Below are positions 12,830 through 21,472 of a stretch of DNA of 64,000 nucleotides, one piece after another. The DNA comes from Salinicola socius. GTDB lineage: Bacteria > Pseudomonadota > Gammaproteobacteria > Pseudomonadales > Halomonadaceae. The position numbers were made by a program, and so were the translations under genes. The DNA is taken from contig NZ_MSDO01000017.1 of the NCBI RefSeq assembly GCF_001937195.1, forward strand, positions 62,001 to 126,000. The letters are read 5' to 3'. The first letter of the stretch is position 1. Each line of letters starts with the position of its first letter. Below the pieces are notes generated by a model that had not been told where the DNA came from, searched no databases, and saw only the letters and a list, made by a program, of their open reading frames with translations.

Positions 12830-14671
12830 ATGAGCGAACCCTCGATCGATACCCCACTACGTTTCGACGCCAAGCACTTCCTGAAGTCGGTCTCGGAGTC
12901 GCCGGGCGTGTACCGCATGCTCGATCAGCACGCCAACGTTCTCTACGTCGGCAAGGCGAAACGCCTCAAGCCGCGACTGGCCAGCTACTTTCGTGGCGCG
13001 CTGAACACCAAGACCCAGGCACTGGTTGCCCGCATTCAGGATATCCAGGTCACGATCACGCGCAGCGAAACCGAGGCCCTGCTTCTCGAGCAGACCTTGA
13101 TCAAGGAGCTGCGACCGCCTTACAACATCCTGCTGCGCGACGACAAATCCTATCCCTATGTCTTCGTCACCGATCGCCATTCGTATCCGGCGCTCGAGTT
13201 CAAGCGCGTTCGACAGAAGCGGCGAGATGGTCGATATCTTGGCCCCTACCCGAGCTCTACCGCGGTTCGCGAAAGCCTCTCGTTGATGCAGAAGATCTTT
13301 CGCATCCGCAACTGCGAAGACAGCGTGTTCGCGCATCGCCATCGTCCATGCCTGCAGTACCAGATCAAGCGCTGCAGCGCGCCCTGCGTCGACTACATCA
13401 GCGAAGCCGATTACCGGCAGGATATCGAGCACGCCGTGATGTGTCTGGAGGGCCGCAGCGAGCAGGTCACGCAGCAGCTCACGGCCAGCATGGAGCAGGC
13501 AAGCGATGCGCTCGACTTCGAGGAAGCCGCCCGACTGCGCGACCAGGTCCAGCAGTTGCGGCGCTTGCAGGAGAGGCAGTACGTCGACAATGCCGATGGC
13601 GATGCCGATATCTTCGCACTGGCAGAGCAGCCGGGCGGGCTCTGCATCAGCGTGCTGGCCATTCGCCAGGGTCGCATGCTGGGCGCACGGCACCATCAGC
13701 CTGACAACGGCCTGGATCTTGCCGCCGAAGAACTGCTCGGCGAGTTCGTCAGCCAGTTCTACCTCGGCCAGTCCCAGGAGATCCCGCTCGAGATCATCGC
13801 CTCGCATTCGCTGACCGACAGAGAATTGCTGCAGGAGGCGTTGAGCGAACATGCCGGCCGCCGGATCCGGGTGGCCTCTCAGGTGCGGGGGCATCGCGCT
13901 CAATGGCGCCGTCTGGCCATCACCAATGCCGAGCAGCATCTGGCCACCCAGCTCGCCAATCGCAGTCAGCTGGGCAAGCGTTTCGAATCGCTGCGAGACG
14001 CTCTGGACATGTCGGCTCCCCCTGCCCGGCTCGAGTGTTTCGACATCAGCCACAGCCACGGCGAAGCCACGGTGGCCTCCTGTGTCGTGTTCGACCACAA
14101 TGGCCCGGCCAAATCCGACTATCGGCGTTTCAATATCGAGGGCGTCGCGGCGGGCGATGACTACGCGGCGATGCGCCAAGCCTTGACACGACGTTTCAAG
14201 CGACTTCAGAAGGGTGAAGGCAAACTACCTGACATTCTGATCGTCGATGGCGGCAAGGGTCAGTTGAACATGGCCCGGGAAGTCCTCGTCGAACTGGAGG
14301 TCGTCGGTGTCGCGCTTATCGGCGTCGCCAAAGGCACTACGCGCAAGGCCGGCCTGGAAACGCTGTTCATCGAGACCGTGGATCGCACCCTCAATCTCGA
14401 TACCGGTTCGCCGGCGCTGCATCTGATCCAGCACATCCGCGACGAAGCCCACCGCTTCGCGATCACCGGCCACCGTCAACGGCGGGACAAACAACGTCGC
14501 ACCTCCACGCTCCAGGATATTCCTGGCGTCGGACCGAAACGTCGGCGAGAACTGTTACGCTTCTTCGGTGGTCTCCAGGGCGTGCGCAAGGCAACCAGAG
14601 ACGATCTATCACGCGTTCCCGGGATCAATGAACAGATGGCAGCTACCATTCATCAGGCGCTCCATGGATGA
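12830..14671 (+). CDS. uvrC: UvrABC excinuclease subunit C
   Basis: Makes the 3' and 5' incisions in nucleotide excision repair with UvrB. The 613-residue protein has a GIY-YIG nuclease domain (PGVYRMLDQHANVLYVGKAK near residues 25-45), a UvrB-interacting UVR segment (DFEEAARLRDQVQQL near 225), the RNase H-like endonuclease domain and a tandem helix-hairpin-helix tail (IPGVGPKRRRELLRFFGG, then VPGINEQMAATI). Full family length. Lies 68 bases after uvrY; the cluster is ancient and conserved in gammaproteobacteria. Confidence 0.98.
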   Translation: MSEPSIDTPLRFDAKHFLKSVSESPGVYRMLDQHANVLYVGKAKRLKPRLASYFRGALNTKTQALVARIQDIQVTITRSETEALLLEQTLIKELRPPYNILLRDDKSYPYVFVTDRHSYPALEFKRVRQKRRDGRYLGPYPSSTAVRESLSLMQKIFRIRNCEDSVFAHRHRPCLQYQIKRCSAPCVDYISEADYRQDIEHAVMCLEGRSEQVTQQLTASMEQASDALDFEEAARLRDQVQQLRRLQERQYVDNADGDADIFALAEQPGGLCISVLAIRQGRMLGARHHQPDNGLDLAAEELLGEFVSQFYLGQSQEIPLEIIASHSLTDRELLQEALSEHAGRRIRVASQVRGHRAQWRRLAITNAEQHLATQLANRSQLGKRFESLRDALDMSAPPARLECFDISHSHGEATVASCVVFDHNGPAKSDYRRFNIEGVAAGDDYAAMRQALTRRFKRLQKGEGKLPDILIVDGGKGQLNMAREVLVELEVVGVALIGVAKGTTRKAGLETLFIETVDRTLNLDTGSPALHLIQHIRDEAHRFAITGHRQRRDKQRRTSTLQDIPGVGPKRRRELLRFFGGLQGVRKATRDDLSRVPGINEQMAATIHQALHG

Positions 14672-14732
14672 GCGCACGCGGCAGGCGTAAAATGCCCGAC
14701 TTTCACTCCCCAGTAAGGACGCTAGCGGCACG

Positions 14733-15281
14733 ATGAACATCCCCAATATGCTCACCATGGCAAGAATCGTGTTCATCCCACTCATGGTGGTGCTGTTCTA
14801 CCTACCCTATTCCTGGAGCCTGCTGGTGACGGCAGCCCTGTTCGGGCTGGCCGCCATTACCGATTGGCTGGACGGCTACCTGGCCAGGCGCTGGAATCAA
14901 AGCACGCCGTTCGGCGCCTTTCTCGATCCGGTCGCGGACAAGGTCATGGTCGCCGTCGCGTTGGCACTACTGATCGAACGCTACGAGGCCTGGTGGCTGA
15001 CGCTGCCCGCGCTGGTCATCATCGGTCGAGAGATCGTGATTTCCGCGCTACGAGAGTGGATGGCCGAGATCGGCCAACGCAAGCGGGTGGCGGTTTCCTG
15101 GATCGGCAAGTCCAAGACCACGCTACAGATGATTTCCCTGCTGCTGCTGCTGGGCTTTCCCCCCGACACTCTCATCGCCAATCTCGGTATCGTTCTTCTC
15201 TATGCGGCGGCCGGCTTGACGCTGTGGTCGATGATTCAGTATCTGAAGGCCGCCTGGCCGGAACTGACCCGTTCGTTGTGA
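14733..15281 (+). CDS. pgsA: CDP-diacylglycerol-glycerol-3-phosphate 3-phosphatidyltransferase
   Basis: Makes phosphatidylglycerophosphate, the committed step to phosphatidylglycerol and cardiolipin, in the inner membrane. The 182-residue protein has four or five hydrophobic segments and the CDP-alcohol phosphotransferase signature [10 protein letters not shown] followed by [10 protein letters not shown]. Standard length. Lies 61 bases after uvrC, as in E. coli. Confidence 0.97.
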   Translation: MNIPNMLTMARIVFIPLMVVLFYLPYSWSLLVTAALFGLAAITDWLDGYLARRWNQSTPFGAFLDPVADKVMVAVALALLIERYEAWWLTLPALVIIGREIVISALREWMAEIGQRKRVAVSWIGKSKTTLQMISLLLLLGFPPDTLIANLGIVLLYAAAGLTLWSMIQYLKAAWPELTRSL

Positions 15282-15301
15282 CCGAAAAGTGGCATAAGCG
15301 T

Positions 15302-15329
15302 TTGACACTTACCAACTTATCCTTATAAT
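15302..15329 (+). promoter_or_regulatory. consensus sigma-70 promoter of the tRNA cluster
   Basis: TTGACA (15302-15307), a 16-base spacer and TATAAT (15324-15329), both perfect consensus hexamers, followed by a GC-rich discriminator GCGACGGCG. It lies 15 bases before the tRNA-Gly gene, so transcription starts just ahead of it. Confidence 0.92.
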
Positions 15330-15344
15330 GCGACGGCGTGTTCA

Positions 15345-15419
15345 GCGGGAATAGCTCAGTGGTAGAGCATCGCCTTGCCAAGGCGAGGGTCGGGAGTTCG
15401 AATCTCCTTTCCCGCTCCA
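15345..15419 (+). tRNA. tRNA-Gly(GCC)
   Basis: Acceptor stem GCGGGAA/TTCCCGC with discriminator T and encoded CCA. Anticodon loop TTGCCAA gives GCC. First of three tRNAs in the order Gly-Cys-Leu, the same as glyW-cysT-leuZ downstream of pgsA in E. coli. Confidence 0.97.
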
Positions 15420-15579
15420 GACACACAGTGTAATGAATTGGTCACGAGGGTCGTGAGCTGGAACGCCAGCCCGGTCGATCTTCTTTCCTGCTCAGGAACA
15501 CAAATTTCGATTTTACTGAATTGACGCAGATGGCACTGGCAAAACCAGGTCCAGCGGCAGTTTTGGCCAATCGATGAAA

Positions 15580-15653
15580 GGCTGGATGGCAGAGTGGTTA
15601 TGCAGCGGACTGCAACTCCGTGTACGCCGGTTCGATTCCGACTCCAGCCTCCA
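15580..15653 (+). tRNA. tRNA-Cys(GCA)
   Basis: Acceptor stem GGCTGGA/TCCAGCC with discriminator T and encoded CCA. Anticodon loop CTGCAAC gives GCA. The 74-base gene lies 160 bases after tRNA-Gly. Confidence 0.97.
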
Positions 15654-15756
15654 CTTCTTCTTTGCATCGAATCCCCGTGATTCGGTCGCTTCTTTCAGGT
15701 CAACCGGCGCCTTGTTGATCAAAAAGGTTATCGGATAGATTGACCGGATACTGTCG

Positions 15757-15843
15757 GCCCGGATGGCGAAATCGGTAGACGCAAGGGATTTAAAATCCCT
15801 CGACCTTTAGGTCGTGTCGGTTCAAGTCCGACTCCGGGCACCA
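15757..15843 (+). tRNA. tRNA-Leu(UAA)
   Basis: An 87-base class II tRNA with acceptor GCCCGGA/TCCGGGC, discriminator A and CCA. Anticodon loop TTTAAAA gives UAA. The long variable arm is CGACCTTTAGGTCG. Last gene of the tRNA cluster. Confidence 0.97.
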
Positions 15844-16333
15844 TTTCGGTCTTCAGTCGACGCAGTCATGCCTACCTTGCGACACTCCAGTGAATATCCA
15901 ATCCCGCCCGGTGGTCACCGTTGACGAAGGCCTGAATCCGAGATGCAGGCTCTGAAGCATTCGGTTTGAATAGAGTTGAGAATCATCGAGAAAAAGCGAC
16001 CCGATCGCACACAGTGAAAGCCGCCATGTACAACGGGTCGAAGCCGTCGCGGGGAAGCGACACGAAGCGATAGAGATCCGGCTCATCGATGCCGGATACC
16101 GGCCCGGTTACTGTTGCTTGACCCGCACCGCAGACCATCTGGTGATTGCTTTATCGGCACGCTCCCGAGCGACTTGAGTTCGGGAGCGTGCCATGCAGAA
16201 CCTGCAAAAATATGCGACACTCCCGCGCCCCGTAATGCGCCGACGTTACTGACGTCTCCATCGCGATATTCAGCAGTGACTATCCCGATATTCAGAATCC
16301 GGCGGCCAAGCTATCCAACATGACCTCGATGCC
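15844..16333. other. 490-base gap between tRNA-Leu and dusA
   Basis: No supported coding frame. Its main structure is a perfect 13-bp inverted repeat (16156-16168 with 16180-16192, GGCACGCTCCCGA and complement, 11-base loop) without a T-run. No clear terminator was seen directly after tRNA-Leu. A small RNA in this gap is possible but unsupported. Confidence 0.5.
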
Positions 16334-17359
16334 ATGACTGACCTTCTATCCAGCGCTGCCGCGCCAAAGCTTGATCGCACCTTCTCCGTTGCCCCCATGA
16401 TGGAATGGACGACGAGGGACTATCGCGCGCTGGCGAGATGTCTCACGCGGCGAGCGCTGCTGTATACCGAGATGGTCACGACCGGCGCGATACTGCACGG
16501 CGCACCGCGAGAGCGCTTCCTGGGCTACAGCGGGGTCGAGCATCCACTGGCGCTGCAACTGGGCGGTAGCGACCCGGTGGAACTGGCCGAGTGCGCGGCC
16601 ATCGCCGAAGCGTGGGGCTACGACGAGGTCAACCTGAACGTCGGTTGCCCCAGTGATCGGGTGCAGAACAACATGATCGGCGCCTGTCTGATGGGATATC
16701 CCGACAAGGTCGCCAAGGCCGTGACAGCGATGCGCCGCGCGGTCTCGATCCCGGTCACGGTGAAATGCCGTATCGGCATCGATGACCAGGACGAGGACGC
16801 CGATCTCGAACGCTTCGTCGAACAGGTGGCGGCGGCCGGCTGCGAGACCTTCATCGTGCATGCGCGCAAGGCCTGGCTGCAGGGGCTCTCCCCCAAGCAG
16901 AATCGCGACGTGCCGCCGCTCAACTACGAACGGGTCTACCGGCTCAAGGCCAGCCATCCGACACTGCATATCGGCATCAACGGTGGCGTAAAGACGCTGG
17001 AAGCGTGCCAGACGCATCTGGTCAAGGGAGTCGATAGCGTGATGGTCGGCCGCGAAGCCTATCAGAACCCTTGGCTACTGGCCGGTGTCGACAGCGCACT
17101 CTATGGCGAGAATTCGCCGGCCCTGACACGGCATGACGTGGCTCGCGCCTATCGACCCTACGTGATCGAACGTCTCGCCGAGGGCGCCAAGCTCAACCAT
17201 GTGACGCGGCATCTGCTGGGGCTGTTTCAGGGGTGCAAGGGAGGTCGCCGTTTCCGGCGTCATCTGTCGGAGCACGCTCACCGGGACGGCGCCGGGATCA
17301 GAATCTACGATGACGCCGTGGGCCTGGTGGAAGAGCGCGAATCGATGGAAGCGATCTAG
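16334..17359 (+). CDS. dusA: tRNA-dihydrouridine(20/20a) synthase
   Basis: FMN-dependent reduction of uridine 20/20a in the D-loop of tRNAs. The 341-residue protein has the N-terminal FMN barrel motif VAPMMEWTTRDYRAL, the catalytic cysteine C105 in NVGCPSDRVQ, and HARKAWLQGLSPKQNR, the DusA-type signature (DusB and DusC differ here). The C-terminal helical tRNA-binding domain includes TRHLLGLFQG. Stands alone on the plus strand and converges on an M14 deacylase. Confidence 0.96.
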   Translation: MTDLLSSAAAPKLDRTFSVAPMMEWTTRDYRALARCLTRRALLYTEMVTTGAILHGAPRERFLGYSGVEHPLALQLGGSDPVELAECAAIAEAWGYDEVNLNVGCPSDRVQNNMIGACLMGYPDKVAKAVTAMRRAVSIPVTVKCRIGIDDQDEDADLERFVEQVAAAGCETFIVHARKAWLQGLSPKQNRDVPPLNYERVYRLKASHPTLHIGINGGVKTLEACQTHLVKGVDSVMVGREAYQNPWLLAGVDSALYGENSPALTRHDVARAYRPYVIERLAEGAKLNHVTRHLLGLFQGCKGGRRFRRHLSEHAHRDGAGIRIYDDAVGLVEERESMEAI

Positions 17360-17383
17360 AAGTCGCATCCCGGATACTGCATT

Positions 17384-17439
17384 CTGGAAGCCATGTACTG
17401 GAAACCATGTACTGGAAACCATGTGCTAGAAACCAGTAG
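17384..17439. repeat. 14-bp tandem repeat, four units
   Basis: Four head-to-tail copies of about CTGGAAACCATGTA, the first and last degenerate. It sits between dusA and the converging deacylase gene; the last unit covers the stop codon and final codons of the deacylase. Confidence 0.85.
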
Positions 17440-18448
17440 TCTCGTAGCGGGACTGAAAGCTCTCCACGGCATTCTCGACATCGTCGATCTCCTGATAGCG
17501 AGCGACATGAAATAGCGCCTCGCCCTCGTTGACCAGCGGCAGATTGCTCATGCCGATGACGATACCGTCGGCACTCGCGACCACCGGCGCCTCGGCGTTG
17601 CCGAACGGATCGGCGACCACGCCCAGCGACTGATGCTTGGCGACCCGCGCGCCCAGTCTGACGCGTGGTCTCAGAATGCCGTCGATCGGTGCCCGCGCCC
17701 AGCTGGAACCGTTGGCGATTTCCGCCGGCGGCGGGGACCGTCTTCGGCTGTCGGCCGGCAGCATGCCGATCAGGCGCATCACACGCCGAATTCCTCTCAC
17801 CCCCGGCGCGATCGCCCATTCGTCGAACCTCAGCGCCTCGCCTGCCTCGTAGGTCAGCACCGGCACGCCGCGATTCTGGGCGTATTCGCGCAGGCTGCCT
17901 TCACGCAACTCGGCATTCAGAATTACCGGCACCCCGAACGCTTCCGCCATGGCCTGGGTTTCGAGATTCTGGCGCAGTTGAGAGCGGATCTGCGGCAGAT
18001 TGGTACGATGAATCGCCCCCGTGTGCAGATCGATGATGTGCGTGGCCCGATCGACCATCTCCTCGCGCATCAGCGCGGCGATTCGCGAGCCGAGCGACCC
18101 GCCCTCGCTGCCCGGAAAGCAGCGGTTGAGATCACGCCGGTCAGGCAGGTAGCGGGACTGCTGCACGAAACCGAAGACATTGACGACAGGAACGGCGATG
18201 AGCGTTCCCCGAAGCCGCGAGAGGTTGGGCAACCTCAGCAGTCGACGGACGATCTCGACCCCGTTGAGCTCGTCCCCGTGGATCGCGCCGCAGACCAGCA
18301 GCACCGGGCCAGGCTGGCGCCCATGAACCACCTCGACCGGTATGTGCATTGGCGCGTGGGTGTAGAGTTTGGCGACCGGAACATCGACCTGGCGACGAGT
18401 GCCGGGCTCGATTCGCTCGCCGACGAGCGTGAAAGCGTCCTGCGCCAT
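17426..18448 (-). CDS. M14 family succinylglutamate desuccinylase/aspartoacylase-like protein
   Basis: Zinc-dependent deacylase fold of 340 residues. Zinc ligands are visible as H57 and E60 in GAIHGDE and H142 in IDLHTGA; the general base is E201 in TYEAGE. The C-terminal 85 residues form the beta-rich domain typical of the AstE/ASPA superfamily. Being far from any ast operon, it is not the arginine-pathway AstE. Homologues of this length are annotated only as succinylglutamate desuccinylase/aspartoacylase family; the substrate is unknown. The C-terminus (SRYETTGF) runs into the 14-bp tandem repeat, so its last residues may have been altered by repeat expansion. Confidence 0.85.
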   Translation of the reverse strand: MAQDAFTLVGERIEPGTRRQVDVPVAKLYTHAPMHIPVEVVHGRQPGPVLLVCGAIHGDELNGVEIVRRLLRLPNLSRLRGTLIAVPVVNVFGFVQQSRYLPDRRDLNRCFPGSEGGSLGSRIAALMREEMVDRATHIIDLHTGAIHRTNLPQIRSQLRQNLETQAMAEAFGVPVILNAELREGSLREYAQNRGVPVLTYEAGEALRFDEWAIAPGVRGIRRVMRLIGMLPADSRRRSPPPAEIANGSSWARAPIDGILRPRVRLGARVAKHQSLGVVADPFGNAEAPVVASADGIVIGMSNLPLVNEGEALFHVARYQEIDDVENAVESFQSRYETTGF

Positions 18449-18511
18449 GAGTGCCCTTGATAATGAATGGATCGGTAAAGAAGATCCTGAGATCGTAAAG
18501 CCATCACGCCA

Positions 18512-19123
18512 TCAAGGCGAGCCATCTTGCTCCAAGGCTTCCAGTTCGAAGATCAGGGTGACGTGATCGCCGACCATGCCGTTGCCGACGCCGTAATCCA
18601 TTCCCCAGTCGCTGCGGTCGAGTGCCCCACGCACCGACAGACCCAAGGTGGGGCGTCCATGCCCGAACGGATAGACCTCGTCCTTGTTCAGCGTGACATC
18701 CAGCGTTACCGGCTCGGTGCGCCCCAGCATGGTGAGTTCCCCGTTCAGCGTACCGGTAGTCGAGGAGGACGGTTCGAAGTCGGTTGCCACGAAATGCAGC
18801 CGTGGATGATCCTCGGCATCCAGAAAATCGCCACCGCGAACGTGGTGATCACGGGCATCGAGGTTGGTGAAGACGCTAGCGGCCTGAATCGTGACATCGG
18901 CCTCGCTCAGCGTCTGCGTCTCGCGGTCGTAAACGAAACTGCCCTCGCCTTTCAGAAACTGCCCCAGCAGATTTTCGTAACCCATATGATCCACCATGAA
19001 AGCGATGGTGAAATGGTCGGGATCGATCTCGAAGCGTTTCGGTTCGGCTTGTGCCGTCGATATCGCCCCCGACACGATCAGTGCCAGAGTGGCGGCGAAT
19101 ACAGGCAAGCGTACTGGTCTCAT
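18512..19123 (-). CDS. YceI family periplasmic lipid-binding-like protein
   Basis: A 203-residue secreted protein. It has a Sec signal peptide (MRPVRLPVFAATLALIVSGA, cleavage after AQA near residue 26) and a lipocalin-like beta-barrel of the YceI family (FEIDPDHFTIAFMVDHMGY, later LTMLGRTEPVTLDV). The family binds polyisoprenoid-type lipids. The ATG at 19123 is chosen for the perfect AAGGAGG just upstream. It lies 72 bases downstream of a CDP-alcohol phosphatidyltransferase on the same strand; the pair is probably an operon and may belong with the pterin/flavin-like cluster. Confidence 0.9.
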   Translation of the reverse strand: MRPVRLPVFAATLALIVSGAISTAQAEPKRFEIDPDHFTIAFMVDHMGYENLLGQFLKGEGSFVYDRETQTLSEADVTIQAASVFTNLDARDHHVRGGDFLDAEDHPRLHFVATDFEPSSSTTGTLNGELTMLGRTEPVTLDVTLNKDEVYPFGHGRPTLGLSVRGALDRSDWGMDYGVGNGMVGDHVTLIFELEALEQDGSP

Positions 19124-19195
19124 GAAGACCTCCTTGTGTTGGGCGCCAATTCGAGAACGGATCGCGGGTGGCAGAGATGTCAAAGCCGAGAAGGG

Positions 19196-19957
19196 TCAGA
19201 ACCCGGTGTCGTCGACCGGGCGACGACGCCAGAGCCAGACGATGTCCCGCCCGAAGGAGAGCAGCAACAGCGCCGCCGCGAGCAACGCAAAACCGGTCGC
19301 CCAAGCCGATGAGACGAAGGGCAGCAGGCAGACCATCAACGTCGCGACCTGCCAGACGCACACCGTCTTGCGGAAGTAGCTCTCGGGCAGGGTTCGATTG
19401 AGCCAGGGCGAGTACATCCCTGCGATCACGAACGCATAGCGAACCAGCCCGAGAGCCAGTATCCAGGCGCCAACCTTGTCCAGGGCGATCAGCGCGGTGC
19501 ACAGCACGACGATAAAAAACGCATCCAGCTCCATGTCGAAGCGCGCCCCGAAAGCGCTCGCGGAGCCGGTCCGACGTGCCACCCATCCGTCGATTCCGTC
19601 CAGCGACAGCGCCAACAGCGATAGCGCAGCGATGCCCTCGGCGTGACGCTGAATGAAATCCGGATAGACCGCCACGCCGGCGACGATCGCAATCAGCGTG
19701 GCGCGCAGCAGCGTGATGCGATTGGCCCAGCCCAGGCCCTGGCGCGACGCGGGCCACGCCCAGAGCACGGCCGTGGCGATCGCCACATAGACCCCGCCAG
19801 CCGTGAAACGCAGACCCGAAGGTGCGGAAAACGCCCACTGTACCCACTCGGCCAGCAGAGCCACCAGCGCCAGCCCCGCTGCCAGTTCTGCCCAGCCGCG
19901 AATGGATCGGGATCGCCGGGAAGGCGCGGCCGGCATACGCGCCGATGAATGTCGCAT
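19196..19957 (-). CDS. CDP-alcohol phosphatidyltransferase family membrane protein
   Basis: A 253-residue membrane protein with about six hydrophobic segments and the signature DGIDGWVARR followed by GARFDMELD, which coordinates metal and CDP-alcohol. The acidic positions D-x2-D-G-x2-A-R and D-x3-D are intact, so transferase activity is expected. The acceptor alcohol is unknown: it is clearly not PgsA (present at 14.7 kb), and the extended N-terminal membrane region differs from PgsA and PssA. The start at 19957 has GGGAGG 8 bases upstream. Divergent from the dehydrogenase at 20397, sharing its 439-base promoter region. Confidence 0.87.
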   Translation of the reverse strand: MRHSSARMPAAPSRRSRSIRGWAELAAGLALVALLAEWVQWAFSAPSGLRFTAGGVYVAIATAVLWAWPASRQGLGWANRITLLRATLIAIVAGVAVYPDFIQRHAEGIAALSLLALSLDGIDGWVARRTGSASAFGARFDMELDAFFIVVLCTALIALDKVGAWILALGLVRYAFVIAGMYSPWLNRTLPESYFRKTVCVWQVATLMVCLLPFVSSAWATGFALLAAALLLLSFGRDIVWLWRRRPVDDTGF

Positions 19958-20396
19958 CGTCGAATCCTCCCACCATGGTCGTCGTCCCATCCGCCGTCCG
20001 CCTGTCGCTCGGGCTGCGATGGTCAAAGTCCATTACGCATCTCGTACAAGTCTGGATGCACGCTGGCCAGTTTGCGAGAACCGTTCACTCGTCAGCGCTC
20101 AACGTTCAGTGCCACCGATGACGACCCCCGTCACGTGGCTGGCGAGCTTCGGTCCTCTGACGTTGGACCTCGGCCAAGACCTTCGGCCTTCCCGAAGTCG
20201 TCACCGGTCCGCGGCACGTCTCGAGCTGACTGATTCCTGTTTTTCGATCTTGACCTGTACATGATCTGTACAATGCTAGATCATCATACTCTGCCATACT
20301 TCCTCTCACGGCAGCACTTCGATTCGGCGCAACCTCTCCATTCGCCGCAACAGCGAGCCGGCCATCCAGATCTGCAATCGAGGAGCGGATATCTCA
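19958..20396. other. 439-base divergent intergenic region
   Basis: Separates the minus-strand phosphatidyltransferase/yceI pair from the plus-strand dehydrogenase operon. Frames within it lack supporting features. It contains a candidate promoter with an internal dyad (20250-20279), leaving a leader of about 110 bases before 20397. Confidence 0.5.
20250..20279 (+). promoter_or_regulatory. candidate promoter with TGTACA-N5-TGTACA dyad between -35 and -10
   Basis: TTGACC (20250-20255) and a weak TGCTAG (20274-20279) flank a spacer of 18. The spacer is filled by two TGTACA palindromes (20256-20261 and 20267-20272) separated by TGATC. A dyad lying between -35 and -10 is the geometry used by MerR-family regulators. 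The regulator is not identified. Confidence 0.45.
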
Positions 20397-21368
20397 ATGA
20401 CGACGCCTTACGCCCACGCTTTCTGGTCTCTCGGCGACGGCACCGGCGAAATTCGCCAGGCCGAGTTGAGTGTCAGCGGCGATCTCAGGGTGCGAACCTG
20501 CTATTCCGCCATCAGTCGTGGCAGCGAAACTCTGGTCTTCAATGGTCAGGTACCGATCAGCGAATATCAGCGAATGCGCGCGCCGTTTCAGAGCGGCGAC
20601 TTCCCGGGCCCGGTCAAGTACGGCTACTCCAACGTGGGCGTCGTCGAACAGGGCGCACATGACTGGCACGGCCGATACGTCTACTGCCTTCATCCGCATC
20701 AGACCCATTATCGCGTGACCGTCGACGACGTCGTTCCACTCCCGCCGGATGTACCACCGCAGCGCGCCGTTCTCGGGGCCAACATGGAAACGGCGCTCAA
20801 CGCGCTTTGGGACGCCGCCCCCGGCATCGGCGACCGTATCAGCGTGGTCGGGGCCGGCGTGGTCGGGGCCCTGGTCGCATGGCTCTGTGCCCGGCTACCC
20901 GGCGCCCACGTTCAGCTGATCGATATCGACGAGCGCAAGCGCTTCCTCGGCGACGCGCTGGGCGTCGACTTCCATACCCCGCAGACCGCCGCAGACGAGC
21001 AGGATCTGGTCATCCACGCCAGCGCCTCGAATGATGGCCTGCAGACCGCCCTCTCGCTGGCGGGATTCGAAGCGACCGTTCTCGAGATGAGCTGGTACGG
21101 CAGTCGCGAGGTCAATCTGCCGCTCGGTGAAGCATTTCACGCGCGTCGCCTGACGTTGCGGTCGAGCCAGGTCGGCAGCGTCTCTCCCGGTCATCGCCCC
21201 CGCTGGGATCACAAGCGGCGTCTTTCTCTGGCGCTATCGCTGCTCAATCACGACTGCCTGGACGTGCTGATCAGCGGTGAAAGCCATTTCAGAGACTTGC
21301 CCGAAACGCTGAAGCGACTGAGTCAGCGCGAAGACGATACCCTGTGCCAACGCATCCACTATGGCTGA
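20397..21368 (+). CDS. short MDR-type (zinc-binding dehydrogenase-like) oxidoreductase
   Basis: A 323-residue medium-chain dehydrogenase/reductase fold. The N-terminal GroES-like domain includes CYSAISRGSET near residue 35 and GYSNVGVVEQG near 77. The Rossmann domain has VVGAGVVGALVAWLCA near 140 and an acidic end of the second strand (LIDIDE), suggesting NAD+. The structural four-cysteine zinc lobe of classical alcohol dehydrogenases is missing, so it resembles BchC-type or quinone-reductase-like members. The substrate is unknown. It is the first gene of a plus-strand run: dehydrogenase, PTPS-like, glycosyltransferase, methyltransferase, flippase-like, of which the last four overlap at their stops and starts. 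Confidence 0.85.
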   Translation: MTTPYAHAFWSLGDGTGEIRQAELSVSGDLRVRTCYSAISRGSETLVFNGQVPISEYQRMRAPFQSGDFPGPVKYGYSNVGVVEQGAHDWHGRYVYCLHPHQTHYRVTVDDVVPLPPDVPPQRAVLGANMETALNALWDAAPGIGDRISVVGAGVVGALVAWLCARLPGAHVQLIDIDERKRFLGDALGVDFHTPQTAADEQDLVIHASASNDGLQTALSLAGFEATVLEMSWYGSREVNLPLGEAFHARRLTLRSSQVGSVSPGHRPRWDHKRRLSLALSLLNHDCLDVLISGESHFRDLPETLKRLSQREDDTLCQRIHYG

Positions 21369-21472
21369 TACCGCGTAAAGCCATTGAACTCGTCGCCGTA
21401 GTGCATCAGCGATTCAGTGGCTGGATCGAACGAATCATGCAACGAGGACGCACTCGTCAAGGAGCGACAACA

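Noticed and set aside
15844-16333. Possible RsmY/RsmZ-type small RNA near uvrY
   Set aside because: No series of GGA-containing loops, no UvrY/GacA upstream box recognised and no terminator. Only a single hairpin is visible.
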